Assembly (NCBI GenBank): GCA_958415625.1 | Contig: CATYZI010000004.1 | Coordinates: 23,318 to 87,317 of the forward strand | Origin: an uncultured Collinsella sp. | Lineage (GTDB): Bacteria; Actinomycetota; Coriobacteriia; Coriobacteriales; Coriobacteriaceae | Direction: 5' to 3' | Length of the DNA: 64,000 nucleotides | Part shown: one piece after another, positions 42,065 to 49,878 of the stretch | How the letters are laid out: every line of letters begins with the position of its first letter | Position numbering within the stretch: the first letter of the stretch is position 1 | Position numbers and translations under genes: made by a program | The notes under the pieces: generated by a model | Databases searched by the model: none | Told to the model about the DNA's origin: nothing | What the model saw: the letters and a program-made list of their open reading frames with translations, nothing else

Positions 42065-43015
42065 ATGGTTAACGAGAAGAAGGTCGCTATTGTCGGCTGC
42101 GGTTTCGTTGGTTCGTCTTCGGCGTTCGCGCTGATGCAGAGTGGCCTGTTCTCCGAGATGGTCCTCATCGACGTGGACAAGAACCGCGCCGAGGGTGAGG
42201 CCCTGGATATCGCGCACGGCATGACGTTTGCCGAGCCGATGAAGATCTACGCCGGCGATTATTCCGATGTCGCCGACGCCGCCATGATCGTCGTCACCGC
42301 TGGCGCTGCCCAGAAGCCCGGTGAGACTCGCCTGGACCTGGTCAACAAGAACGTCAGCATCTTTAAGTCCATTATCCCCGAGATTAAGAAGTCCGGCTTC
42401 GACGGCATTCTGCTCATCGTCTCCAACCCGGTCGATGTTCTGACCTACGCCGCCATCAAGATGTCCGGCCTGCCCGAGGGCCACGTCATCGGTTCCGGCA
42501 CCGTGCTCGACACCGGCCGTCTGCAGCAGATGCTTGGTGCCCACGTCGAGGTCGACCCGCGCGATGTCCAGGCCTATGTCATGGGTGAGCACGGCGACTC
42601 CGAGTTTGTCGCTTGGTCCAGCGCTCAGGTTGCCGGCGTTCCGCTGAACACTTTCTGCGAGCTTCACGGTCATCTGGAGCATGAGGCTGCCGAGAAGCGC
42701 ATCGCCGAGGACGTCAAGAACTCCGCCTACACCATCATCGAGAAGAAGCACGCCACCTACTACGGCGTCGCCATGGCCGTCAAGCGCATCTGCACTGCCG
42801 TCATGCGCGATGAGCAGACCGTTCTGCCCGTTTCCTCGCTCATGGTGGGCGAGTATGGACTGTCCGATCTTGCCATCTCCATGCCGACCGTCGTCGGCCG
42901 CGACGGCGTCGTCTGCCGCGTCCCCGTGCCGCTGAACGATGACGAGCAGCATGAGCTTACCGCCTCCGCCAAGGCCCTCAAGGACATCATCGACAGCGTC
43001 GACTTCTCCTGCTAA
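42065..43015 (+). CDS. ldh: L-lactate dehydrogenase
   Basis: 316 aa from ATG 42065; the ribosome site (GGGAG, 9 nt upstream) is moderate. NAD loop VAIVGCGFVGSSSAFALM, substrate-loop Gln/Arg in AAQKPGETRLDLV (Gln-Lys-Pro-Gly-Glu-x-Arg defines lactate rather than malate specificity), VSNPVDVLTY, and catalytic His in YVMGEHGDSEFVAW. It reduces pyruvate to L-lactate and regenerates NAD+ in fermentation. Strong codon bias. Its terminator follows. Confidence 0.95.
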   Translation: MVNEKKVAIVGCGFVGSSSAFALMQSGLFSEMVLIDVDKNRAEGEALDIAHGMTFAEPMKIYAGDYSDVADAAMIVVTAGAAQKPGETRLDLVNKNVSIFKSIIPEIKKSGFDGILLIVSNPVDVLTYAAIKMSGLPEGHVIGSGTVLDTGRLQQMLGAHVEVDPRDVQAYVMGEHGDSEFVAWSSAQVAGVPLNTFCELHGHLEHEAAEKRIAEDVKNSAYTIIEKKHATYYGVAMAVKRICTAVMRDEQTVLPVSSLMVGEYGLSDLAISMPTVVGRDGVVCRVPVPLNDDEQHELTASAKALKDIIDSVDFSC

Positions 43016-43048
43016 ATCAAGCTCGCTAGAGCGAAAAGCTACAATGAA

Positions 43049-43083
43049 GGCGTCCGAGCCCACACGGCCCGGGCGCCTTTTTG
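43049..43083 (+). terminator. Intrinsic terminator after ldh
   Basis: GGCGTCCG..CCCGGGCGCC stem followed by TTTTT. The T-run touches the 31-nt repeat at 43082. Confidence 0.75.
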
Positions 43084-43112
43084 GTGCAAAGTAACCTGAC
43101 CCCAATGCACCA
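43082..43112 (+). repeat. 31-nt hairpin repeat, left flank of the lipase gene
   Basis: TGGTGCA..TGCACCA ends form a 7-bp stem around AAGTAACCTGACCCCAA. It matches 44295-44325 at 27 of 31 positions in the same orientation; the complement of its core is GGGGTCAGGTT. Confidence 0.7.
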
Positions 43113-43129
43113 TAGTTGATGGGAGGGCC

Positions 43130-44290
43130 ATGTCGGATTCGCCTAATTTTTTGACCTATGCCCAGACGGCGTTTGACCCGTTTGAGGAACGGCCGTTCTG
43201 TGCGGTGGATAGCCTGGTCTTTGCGTGGTTGTCCTATTTGCGTTTGCCGGGTGTTATGGCGGAGCTGACGAACTGGCAGGGCCTAGACGTACGCGAGCTG
43301 CTGCGTGCCGAGTGCTACCGGGACATGATTGGCGACTTGTGGGACCCAGAGGGGAGCAGGGCCTTGCTGGAGGCCGTGGCAGCAAGCCCTCGCTACCGTG
43401 GCGTGCACGTTTGCGGCTATCGTGCCGTGAGCGATGTAGTGGCGACAGAGCAGTTTGCAGCCATGGCGTTCCGGTTTCCGGCGGGGTTTAGCTATCTTTC
43501 CTTCCGGGGGACCGACAGCACGATTGTGGGCTGGAAAGAGGACTTTAACATGGCGTTCCGGTGTCCTGTGCCGGCCCAGGAATCCGCGGCGCGTTATGTG
43601 GACGAGGCGGCGGATGCGATCGACGGGCCGCTTTTGTGCGGAGGTCATTCCAAGGGTGGAAACCTTGCGGTGTACGGTGCGGCGATGTGCTCCGATGTCG
43701 CCCGTGAGCGAATCGAACGGGTGTATTCCCATGATGGTCCGGGCTTCGTCGAGGAGTTTCTGAACGGCAACGCCTTTGCCGATCTTTCCGGTCGAATCGA
43801 CAAGACGCTACCTCGGTCGTCGATCTTTGGCATGATGTTCGAGACACAGGAGGACTATGCCATCGTTGAGAGCACCGAGTTCAGCCTGCTGCAGCATAAT
43901 CCCTTTAGCTGGGTGGTTGATGGTCGCGACTTCGCGTACTGTGAGCGCCTGTCCGCCGGTGCTCGATACGTTGATGACTCCATTCGCGAGATGCTGCTTG
44001 CAGTGTCACCTAGCGAGCGCGAGCGTTTTGTAGATGCGTTGTTCTCCGTGTTTGAGGCTACGGGTGCTGAGCGGTTTGCGGATATCGCCGGGAATCTGCG
44101 CGAGAGCCTGCCCGTGATGCTCCAGGCTGCGCAAGGCTTTGACGAGGATACGCGACGCTTTGTCTCGCAGACCATCGTGGCAATCCTTAAATGCGCGCTG
44201 CTGCCCAAACGACCCCAGATCGACATGCCCGCTGCCGGCAAGAGTTTGGCAGAACAGCTCGAGGCTTGGCAGTCCGAGCTCCTGCGCTAG
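43130..44290 (+). CDS. Mbeg1-like (DUF2974) alpha/beta-hydrolase
   Basis: 386 aa. The block YLSFRGTDSTIVGWKEDFNMAF (about 125-146) and the nucleophile elbow LCGGHSKGGNLAVYGA (about 170-185) are diagnostic of the Mbeg1-like lipase family; GHSKG holds the catalytic Ser. YSHDGPGFVEEFL and the later HNPFSWVVDGRDF segment are also conserved. A cytoplasmic esterase or lipase is expected, physiological substrate unknown. The gene is framed by the 31-nt direct repeats, 17 nt before its start and 5 nt after its stop. Ribosome site GGGAGG. Confidence 0.85.
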   Translation: MSDSPNFLTYAQTAFDPFEERPFCAVDSLVFAWLSYLRLPGVMAELTNWQGLDVRELLRAECYRDMIGDLWDPEGSRALLEAVAASPRYRGVHVCGYRAVSDVVATEQFAAMAFRFPAGFSYLSFRGTDSTIVGWKEDFNMAFRCPVPAQESAARYVDEAADAIDGPLLCGGHSKGGNLAVYGAAMCSDVARERIERVYSHDGPGFVEEFLNGNAFADLSGRIDKTLPRSSIFGMMFETQEDYAIVESTEFSLLQHNPFSWVVDGRDFAYCERLSAGARYVDDSIREMLLAVSPSERERFVDALFSVFEATGAERFADIAGNLRESLPVMLQAAQGFDEDTRRFVSQTIVAILKCALLPKRPQIDMPAAGKSLAEQLEAWQSELLR

Positions 44291-44294
44291 CCAT

Positions 44295-44325
44295 TGGCGC
44301 AAAGCAACCTGTCCCCGATGCACCA
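44295..44325 (+). repeat. 31-nt hairpin repeat, right flank of the lipase gene
   Basis: Begins TGGCGCAAAGCAACCTGTCC and ends TGCACCA; 27 of 31 positions equal the left copy, same orientation. Confidence 0.7.
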
Positions 44326-44401
44326 AGCTTCGATGCGCCTGGGGCGGGCTCGACCGCTATACTGGTTCGTGCCGAAATCGATCTAGAACGGAATGCCGTA
44401 T

Positions 44402-45406
44402 ATGAAAATCAATCACGCGATTCTACATATCCTGGACTTTGACTCTGCCGTCAACGTTATGAGCCAGCGCGAGCTCGATATCGAGAGCCGCACCGTGCGC
44501 AACTTCGTGACCACGCATCTGCGCCGCGCACGTACCTCGGCCGACAATAAACGCGCCACGTTTGCCGAGAACTCTGCGTTTGGCGGCGAGCTCAAGGGTT
44601 ACTTCTTTGGCGAGCGCGAGTTCGTAGACCTGTCGCAGCAGATTGCGGAGTTTATTTCCTCTGAGCTCACCAAAGCCGAGAAAGCCGAGTCCACCGACGT
44701 GCTCGTGGCTGATTTTGACGACGATGAGGATGCCCGCTGGTTTGCCGTGATGCTGCTGGGCTCCAAGCAGGCTTTTATGCACGAAGTGGGCCGCGAGGAG
44801 GGGGAGGTGCGTAACGACATCGCGCGCCACTACGCTATCCTGCCGAACCCCTCACAAAAGGTGTCGAGCTATGCCATCGTGCGCGCGAGCACCATGGAGA
44901 TCGGCTACGTGGACAAGAAGCGCAAGATTGCCGGCGAGGACCGTATGCTTATCCCCGATGGCCTGCTGCAGTGCGACACGGGCGTATCGGGCAAGGAGGT
45001 CATCGACACCGTGACGCGTGTGGTCGAGGAAGTCGCCGAGGAGCACGGCGCCAACACGGCCGTGGCGCTCGCCAAGGTTAAGGCCGCTGTGACCGAGAAG
45101 GTCGAGGATGACGAGGAGCTTCCGCCCTGGGATATCGTCGATGAGGTCTTTGAGGACGAGCCGGTCATCAAGGAGAGCGTGCGTGCGGCGCTGACCGAAG
45201 AGAAGGTGCCCGAGCGTGTGCCCGTGGAGCGCAAGCAGGTCGAGCGTGCGGCCGTGCGCAACCACAAGATTCGTACCGATACGGGCATCGAGATCAGCTT
45301 TCCGGCCGAGATGGGCTCGAACTCCGAGTACATCGAGTTCGTCAACGAGCCCAACGGCCTCATTTCCATCGAACTCAAAAACATCGGCAGCATCGAGAAT
45401 CGATAA
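44402..45406 (+). CDS. Nucleoid-associated protein (YejK/NdpA family)
   Basis: 334 aa; ATG 44402 chosen over 44393 by spacing to ACGGA and by the family start MKINHAILHILDF. Conserved parts are SQRELDIESRTVRNFVTTHLRRA, ELKGYFFGEREFVDLSQQIAEF, and VSSYAIVRASTMEIGYVDKK. The C-terminal half (GVSGKEVIDTVTRVVEEVAEEHG and onward) is shared with PF04245 proteins. The family co-purifies with the nucleoid in E. coli, function poorly known. Single gene with a strong terminator. Confidence 0.85.
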   Translation: MKINHAILHILDFDSAVNVMSQRELDIESRTVRNFVTTHLRRARTSADNKRATFAENSAFGGELKGYFFGEREFVDLSQQIAEFISSELTKAEKAESTDVLVADFDDDEDARWFAVMLLGSKQAFMHEVGREEGEVRNDIARHYAILPNPSQKVSSYAIVRASTMEIGYVDKKRKIAGEDRMLIPDGLLQCDTGVSGKEVIDTVTRVVEEVAEEHGANTAVALAKVKAAVTEKVEDDEELPPWDIVDEVFEDEPVIKESVRAALTEEKVPERVPVERKQVERAAVRNHKIRTDTGIEISFPAEMGSNSEYIEFVNEPNGLISIELKNIGSIENR

Positions 45407-45433
45407 GTTGCGTTACGCCTACAGCGGGAAAGC

Positions 45434-45467
45434 AAAGGCCGAAGCCCTTTGGGTCTTCGGCCTTTTT
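45434..45467 (+). terminator. Terminator after the YejK-type gene
   Basis: AAAGGCCGAAG and CTTCGGCCTTT pair perfectly (11 bp, 10-nt loop), followed by TT. Confidence 0.9.
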
Positions 45468-45510
45468 GCTTGGAGCTCAATTGAGTTGCAGACTGAGCAT
45501 AAGTCAGCGA

Positions 45511-45608
45511 AAGCGCCCCTAAGCGAGCAAGGTAACGTGAAAGAGGAGGGAAGCGTACTTTGGTACGCGACCGACGATTGAACGTCAGATTGCCGCTTAG
45601 GGGCGCTT
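45511..45608. ncRNA. Candidate structured RNA of about 98 nt between convergent genes
   Basis: Outer arms AAGCGCCCCTAAGCG (45511-45525) and 45594-45608 pair perfectly over 15 bp and continue after one bulged A with GCAA/TTGC, giving 19 bp. Inside, GCGTAC-TTTG-GTACGC (45553-45568) is a perfect 6-bp hairpin preceded by a purine tract GAAAGAGGAGGGAAG. No protein frame of note. Strand cannot be decided. It could be a small RNA or a palindromic repeat element; the Collinsella-1 RNA family would be a first comparison. Confidence 0.5.
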
Positions 45609-45618
45609 GTAGCGTCGA

Positions 45619-45696
45619 CCGGTCCGTCGTTCGTTAGAACGACGGAACCAAAGGTGCAGCGTCGAGCCGTTGTGCGGTTTGGTAAAACCGCACAAC
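45619..45696. other. Two further hairpins before the dapH stop
   Basis: CCGTCGTT and AACGACGG (about 45622-45644) form a perfect 8-bp stem, and GTTGTGCGGTTT with AAACCGCACAAC (45669-45680, 45685-45696) a perfect 12-bp stem with loop GGTA. The latter lies 3 nt past the dapH stop and likely protects or ends that transcript, though no U-run follows. Confidence 0.6.
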
Positions 45697-45698
45697 TT

Positions 45699-46418
45699 CT
45701 ACAGCTGGCGCAGGCCTTCCTCGAGACCGGTCTTGCTGTCGGTCTTCTCGTCGCGCATCTTGATGACGCGGGCGGGGATACCGGCCACGACGGCGCCGGC
45801 GGGGACGTCCTCGACGCACACGGCGCCGGCGGCAACGACAGCACCCTTGCCCACGTGCACGCCCTCCAGGACCACGGCGTTGGCGCCGATCATGACATCG
45901 TCCTCGATGATGACGGGCGTGGCACTTGCGGGTTCAACGACGCCTGCCAACACGGTTCCAGCGCCGATGTGGCAGTTCTTGCCCACGGTGGCGCGGCCGC
46001 CCAGCACGGCGCCCATGTCGATCATGGAGCCCTCACCGATGACGGAGCCGATATTGATGATGGCACCCATCATGATGACGGCACGGTCGCCGATCTCGAC
46101 GCGGTCACGGATGATCGCGCCCGGCTCGATGCGGGCGTTGATGCCCTTAAGGTCGAGCATGGGCACTGCGGAGTTGCGGCAGTCGTTCTCTACGTCGTAG
46201 TAATCGATGGAATCGGCATTGGCGTCCAGGATGGTCTTAAGCTCATCCCAGTCACCAAAGACGGTCTTGCCACGACGACCGCCGTAGACGTGCGCATTGC
46301 CCCACTGGACCTTCATGCCCGGCTTCTCGCGCACGTACAGCTTGACAGGCGTCTTTTTGGGCGCGGTGGCGATGTAGTTGATAATCTCCTGGGCATCCAT
46401 CTCGGCTGCGTTACTCAT
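45699..46418 (-). CDS. dapH: Tetrahydrodipicolinate N-acetyltransferase
   Basis: 239 aa (AAAGGAG upstream). Left-handed beta-helix with hexapeptide repeats from about residue 85: ARIEPGAIIRDRVEIGDRAV, INIGSVIGEGSMIDMGAVLG, CHIGAGTVLAGV, VMIGANAVVLEGVHVGKGAV. The N-terminal APKKTPVKLYVREK and the WGNAHVYGGRRGKTVFGDW block match DapH, which acetylates tetrahydrodipicolinate with acetyl-CoA in lysine and meso-DAP synthesis. Last gene of the lysine-riboswitch operon. Confidence 0.93.
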   Translation of the reverse strand: MSNAAEMDAQEIINYIATAPKKTPVKLYVREKPGMKVQWGNAHVYGGRRGKTVFGDWDELKTILDANADSIDYYDVENDCRNSAVPMLDLKGINARIEPGAIIRDRVEIGDRAVIMMGAIINIGSVIGEGSMIDMGAVLGGRATVGKNCHIGAGTVLAGVVEPASATPVIIEDDVMIGANAVVLEGVHVGKGAVVAAGAVCVEDVPAGAVVAGIPARVIKMRDEKTDSKTGLEEGLRQL

Positions 46419-46457
46419 TTGCTGTCTCTCCTTTGGGTGGATCCGGTTGATACCTGG

Positions 46458-47198
46458 TTAGGCAAACATGACCTGGTCGAACGTATAGAAGCCGTGCTCG
46501 CGGGTGACGAGCTTCTGCGCGGCTGCCAGAGCGCCGTTGACGAAGATCTGACGGCTCGTGGCACGGTGTGCGAGCGTGACCTCCTCGTCCTGTCCAAAGA
46601 AGCTCACCTCGTGCACGCCGGCGACGGTGCCGCCGCGCAGCGAGTGCATACCGATTTCCTTGGGATCGCGCGCGCCGCACATGCCCTCGCGTCCGTAGAC
46701 GGGGTGGTAGCCCGCCTCGGGCTCGGCTTCGACGACGGCATCGAGCAGTAACTTGGCGGTGCCGCTGGGAGCGTCGACCTTTTGGTTGTGGTGCGTCTCG
46801 ACAATCTCGCAGTCAAAGCCGGGCAGTTCACGCGTGGCCTGGGCCACTAGGTGACGCAGGGCGGCGATGCCGATAGAGTAGTTGCCCGAGTGCATGACGC
46901 GGGCATTCTGGCCCAGCTCGCGCAGGCGGTCCATCTGCTCGGGGGTGTAGCCTGTGGTGCCCGAGACCAACGCCGCGCCCGTGCGCTCGACATAGGCAAC
47001 AACGGCATCGAAGGTCACGACGTTCGAGAAGTCGATGATGACGTCGGCCGTCGGTGCGCTCTCGAGCTCGGACAAGTCGAAGCCGATCTGGGCGACGATG
47101 TCAAAAACGGGCTCTCCAGCGGCGTTGACAATGCCCTCGGCGGTAGTGCGGATCAGCGAGCCCATGCGGCCCGTTCCCATAATGACGGTCTTAATCAA
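46458..47198 (-). CDS. dapB: 4-hydroxy-tetrahydrodipicolinate reductase
   Basis: 246 aa from TTG 47198, whose codon overlaps the dapA stop (TTGATTAA); AAGGGAG lies 9 nt upstream. NAD(P) loop VIMGTGRMGSLIRTTAEG, VIIDFSNVVTFDAVV, GTTGYTPEQMDRL, and the signature ETHHNQKVDAPSGTAKLLLD with catalytic His and Lys. RGGTVAGVHEVSFFG near the C-terminus is also typical. It reduces the DapA product in the lysine/DAP pathway. Confidence 0.95.
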   Translation of the reverse strand: MIKTVIMGTGRMGSLIRTTAEGIVNAAGEPVFDIVAQIGFDLSELESAPTADVIIDFSNVVTFDAVVAYVERTGAALVSGTTGYTPEQMDRLRELGQNARVMHSGNYSIGIAALRHLVAQATRELPGFDCEIVETHHNQKVDAPSGTAKLLLDAVVEAEPEAGYHPVYGREGMCGARDPKEIGMHSLRGGTVAGVHEVSFFGQDEEVTLAHRATSRQIFVNGALAAAQKLVTREHGFYTFDQVMFA

Positions 47199-49500
47199 GC
47201 AGACCAGCTCCCTTCAGAGCATCGGTAAGTGCAGCGCGCGTGTCGTCTGCCATGGGGCATAGCGGCATGCGGTAGTTGGCTTCGATCATACCCATCTGAG
47301 CGAGCGCTTCCTTGACGGGGATGGGGTTGACCTCACTAAAGAGGGCGTTGATGAGCGGCTGGCCGGCAATCTGGATATCGCGGGCGCGCTCCACGTCGCC
47401 GTCCAGATAGGCGCGACACATGTCATGCACGAGCTGCGGCTGAACATCGGCCCACACGCTGATGGTGCCTGAGGCGCCTAGGCTCATGAGCGGAACGGTG
47501 AGTGCGTCCTCGCCCGAGTACATGCGGAAGTCATCGGACAGCAGGTGGGCGATCTTGGCTGCGTAGGCGACGTTGCCCGAGGCCTCCTTGATGCCCATGA
47601 TGTTGGGGTGCGCGGCCAAGCGCTCCACGTTGTGCACGCTGATGCCGCAGCCGCAGCGGCCGGGGATGTTGTACAGGATGCAGGGGATGTCCACGGCGTC
47701 GGCCACGGTCTTAAAGTGCTGGTAGATGCCCTCTTCGTTGGACTTGTTGTAGTAGGGGGTAATGAGCAGCAGGCCGTCGGCGCCCAGTCCCTGATAGGTG
47801 AGCGACTTGGTGAGCATGGTCTGCGTGGAGTTGGAGCCCGAGCCGGCGATGACGGGGACGCGGCCTGCAACCTGCTTGACCACGGCGGCGACGACGGAGT
47901 TGTCCTCGTCATCGGTCATCGTGGCGCTCTCGCCGGTGGTGCCCAGGGTGAGGATGGCGTCGGTGCCATTTTGCAGGTGGAAATCGATAAGGCGCTCGAG
48001 TGCGTCAAAGTCGACGCTGCCGTCCTTTTTAAACGGCGTGACGAGGGCGACGATTGAGCCCTCGAGATTACGGATGTCCATGTTCTTCTCCTTCGCTTCC
48101 GCGATCTGGATGCGTTTGTTCCACTGAGCGGCGACGGCCAGGCGCTCGTCCTGAGCGCGGCGGCGGGCACTTTCGGCGCGCGACTTGGCCAGCAACTCTC
48201 GGCCGCACGGCAGCACGTCGAGCGTGGCAAAATAATCGCCCGGGCGCTCGGCGCGTCGGATGAGGTCGGCCGAGCCATCGGGGCGCAGCAGGACCTCGGC
48301 GGAGCGCAGACGGCCGTTGTAGTTGTAGCCCATGGAGTAGCCATGTGCGCCGGTATCGTGGATCACGAGTACATCACCCATGTCGATCTGCGGCAGCTCG
48401 CGGTCGATAGCGAACTTATCGTTGTTCTCGCACAGATTGCCCGTAATGTCGTACGTGTTTGTGACCGGTGCTACGGTCTTGTCGGCGCCACCCGGCTGGC
48501 CCATCACCGTAATGTGGTGGTAGGCGCCATACATGGCAGGGCGAATCAGATCGACGGCGCTTGCGTCGACACCGATATAGTCCTTGTAGATCTGCTTCTC
48601 GTGGATGGCCTTGGTGACCAGGCAGCCGTAGGGGCCCATCATAAAGCGGCCCATCTCGGTGCAGATGGCCACATCGCCCATGCCGGCAGGAACCAGGATC
48701 TCGTCGTATGCCGTGTGTACCCCCTCGCCGATGGCGTGAATGTCGTTGGCCTGCTGTTCGGGCAGATAGGGGATGCCGACGCCGCCGGACAGATTGATGA
48801 AGGCGACGTGTGCGCCGGTCTCGCGCTCCAGGCGCACGGCAAGCTCAAAGAGGATGCGCGCAAGCTTGGGGTAGTAGTCGTTGGTGACGGTGTTGCTGGC
48901 AAGGAATGCGTGGATACCAAAGTCCTCGGCACCCTTGGCCTTGAGCATGCGGAAGGCCTCGAAGAGTTGCTCGGTGGTCATGCCGTATTTGGAGTCGCCG
49001 GGGTTATCCATGATGCCATTGGAGAGCTGGAACAGGCCACCCGGATTAAAGCGGCAGCTGACCGTCTTGGGAATGGGCCCCGCAACGCGCTCAAAGAACT
49101 CAATGTGGCTGATGTCATCAAAGTTGACGATGGCTCCCAGCTTGTCGGCGAGCTCAAAGTCGGCAGCCGGCGTGTCGTTGGACGAGAACATGATGTCATG
49201 TCCCGTAATGCCCAGCGAGCGGGCGATCATGAGCTCGGTATAGCTCGAGCAATCGCAGCCGCAGCCGTATTCGTTGAGAATGGAGATGAGCGCCGGGTTG
49301 GGATTGGCCTTGACGGCAAAGTATTCCTTAAAGCCCGGGTTCCATGCAAAGGCATCGCGCACTTCTTGCATATTGCGGCGGATGCCCGCCTCGTCGTATA
49401 GATGAAACGGCGTGGGGAACTGCTCGACGATATGCTCGAGCGTCTCCTTGTCCACAAACGGCTGCTTGGCCGCATATGCCTCGTTGGGAGTCAATGACAT
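47191..49500 (-). CDS. Fused diaminopimelate decarboxylase - 4-hydroxy-tetrahydrodipicolinate synthase
   Basis: 769 aa in one frame. Residues 1-about 435 are LysA: PLP Lys in YFAVKANPNPAL, GCDCSSYTELMIA, FINLSGGVGIPY, CTEMGRFMMGPYGCLVT and VIHDTGAHGYSMGYNYNGR. A basic helical linker (about 436-473) leads to DapA from Met474: SIVALVTPFKKDGSVDFDAL, GTTGESATMTDDE, ITPYYNKSNEEGIYQHFKTV (Tyr), ILYNIPGRCGCGI (Tyr) and IMGIKEASGN (Schiff-base Lys). AAGGAG lies 6 nt before Met474 (48081), so a free DapA could also be made. The enzymes catalyse the last and first committed steps of the pathway. A lysine riboswitch lies upstream. Confidence 0.9.
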   Translation of the reverse strand: MSLTPNEAYAAKQPFVDKETLEHIVEQFPTPFHLYDEAGIRRNMQEVRDAFAWNPGFKEYFAVKANPNPALISILNEYGCGCDCSSYTELMIARSLGITGHDIMFSSNDTPAADFELADKLGAIVNFDDISHIEFFERVAGPIPKTVSCRFNPGGLFQLSNGIMDNPGDSKYGMTTEQLFEAFRMLKAKGAEDFGIHAFLASNTVTNDYYPKLARILFELAVRLERETGAHVAFINLSGGVGIPYLPEQQANDIHAIGEGVHTAYDEILVPAGMGDVAICTEMGRFMMGPYGCLVTKAIHEKQIYKDYIGVDASAVDLIRPAMYGAYHHITVMGQPGGADKTVAPVTNTYDITGNLCENNDKFAIDRELPQIDMGDVLVIHDTGAHGYSMGYNYNGRLRSAEVLLRPDGSADLIRRAERPGDYFATLDVLPCGRELLAKSRAESARRRAQDERLAVAAQWNKRIQIAEAKEKNMDIRNLEGSIVALVTPFKKDGSVDFDALERLIDFHLQNGTDAILTLGTTGESATMTDDEDNSVVAAVVKQVAGRVPVIAGSGSNSTQTMLTKSLTYQGLGADGLLLITPYYNKSNEEGIYQHFKTVADAVDIPCILYNIPGRCGCGISVHNVERLAAHPNIMGIKEASGNVAYAAKIAHLLSDDFRMYSGEDALTVPLMSLGASGTISVWADVQPQLVHDMCRAYLDGDVERARDIQIAGQPLINALFSEVNPIPVKEALAQMGMIEANYRMPLCPMADDTRAALTDALKGAGLLD
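48082..48093 (-). promoter_or_regulatory. Internal ribosome site for a free DapA
   Basis: Minus strand AAGGAGAAGAAC directly precedes ATG 48081 within the lysA-dapA frame. It is as good as the sites of separate genes in this window and would yield a 296-aa DapA of normal length. Confidence 0.7.
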
Positions 49501-49571
49501 GTCCCGTAAACCTCGCTATCCAGACGGCGCTACCTGCGCATCGAATCCGCATAGCGCGGACCCAATGTCCG

Positions 49572-49728
49572 GATAGCGCTCCCGCATTGCTGCAGACAGT
49601 CCTGCGGGTGTTTCCCGCAGGCCCACCAGGCTGTTCGTGCCCGAAAAACCCAGTTCGGCGGGTTTCGCCTCCCCGCGGGGTCAAAGCCTGCCGGCTCGCC
49701 CGCGGCTCTTCGTGCCCGCGCCTCTATC
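49572..49728 (-). promoter_or_regulatory. Lysine riboswitch (L-box) upstream of lysA-dapA
   Basis: Reading leftward: P1 5' strand GATAGAGGCGCG at 49728, the conserved AACCCGCCGAACTGGG, AGCCTGGTGGGC and GGACTGTCTGC blocks, and P1 3' strand GGGAGCGCTATCC ending at 49572. These match the L-box order AGAGG.GC, GCCGAA, ACTGTC, GGAG..GCTATC. After it, GGATAGCGAGG near the lysA start can pair with the P1 3' strand, suggesting control at the ribosome site. Confidence 0.85.
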
Positions 49729-49757
49729 AAGTGGTAACGACCCTACCACGTTGCACT

Positions 49758-49785
49758 TTACCAAACAAGAGTATTCGTATATAAC
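49758..49785 (+). promoter_or_regulatory. Candidate promoter of the M20 gene
   Basis: TTACCA (49758-49763), 16 nt, TATAAC (49780-49785), about 94 nt before the M20 start. Confidence 0.4.
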
Positions 49786-49878
49786 GTTTAAAAAATGCAG
49801 GGATATGCTGGAAACATGTGCGCCACAATCCTGTATCACAATAAGTTGCAACAGATGTGCCTCACGAAGGGATCCTCT

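Noticed and set aside
42065..43015. Malate dehydrogenase
   Set aside because: The substrate loop has Gln at the specificity position (QKPGETR), which indicates lactate dehydrogenase.
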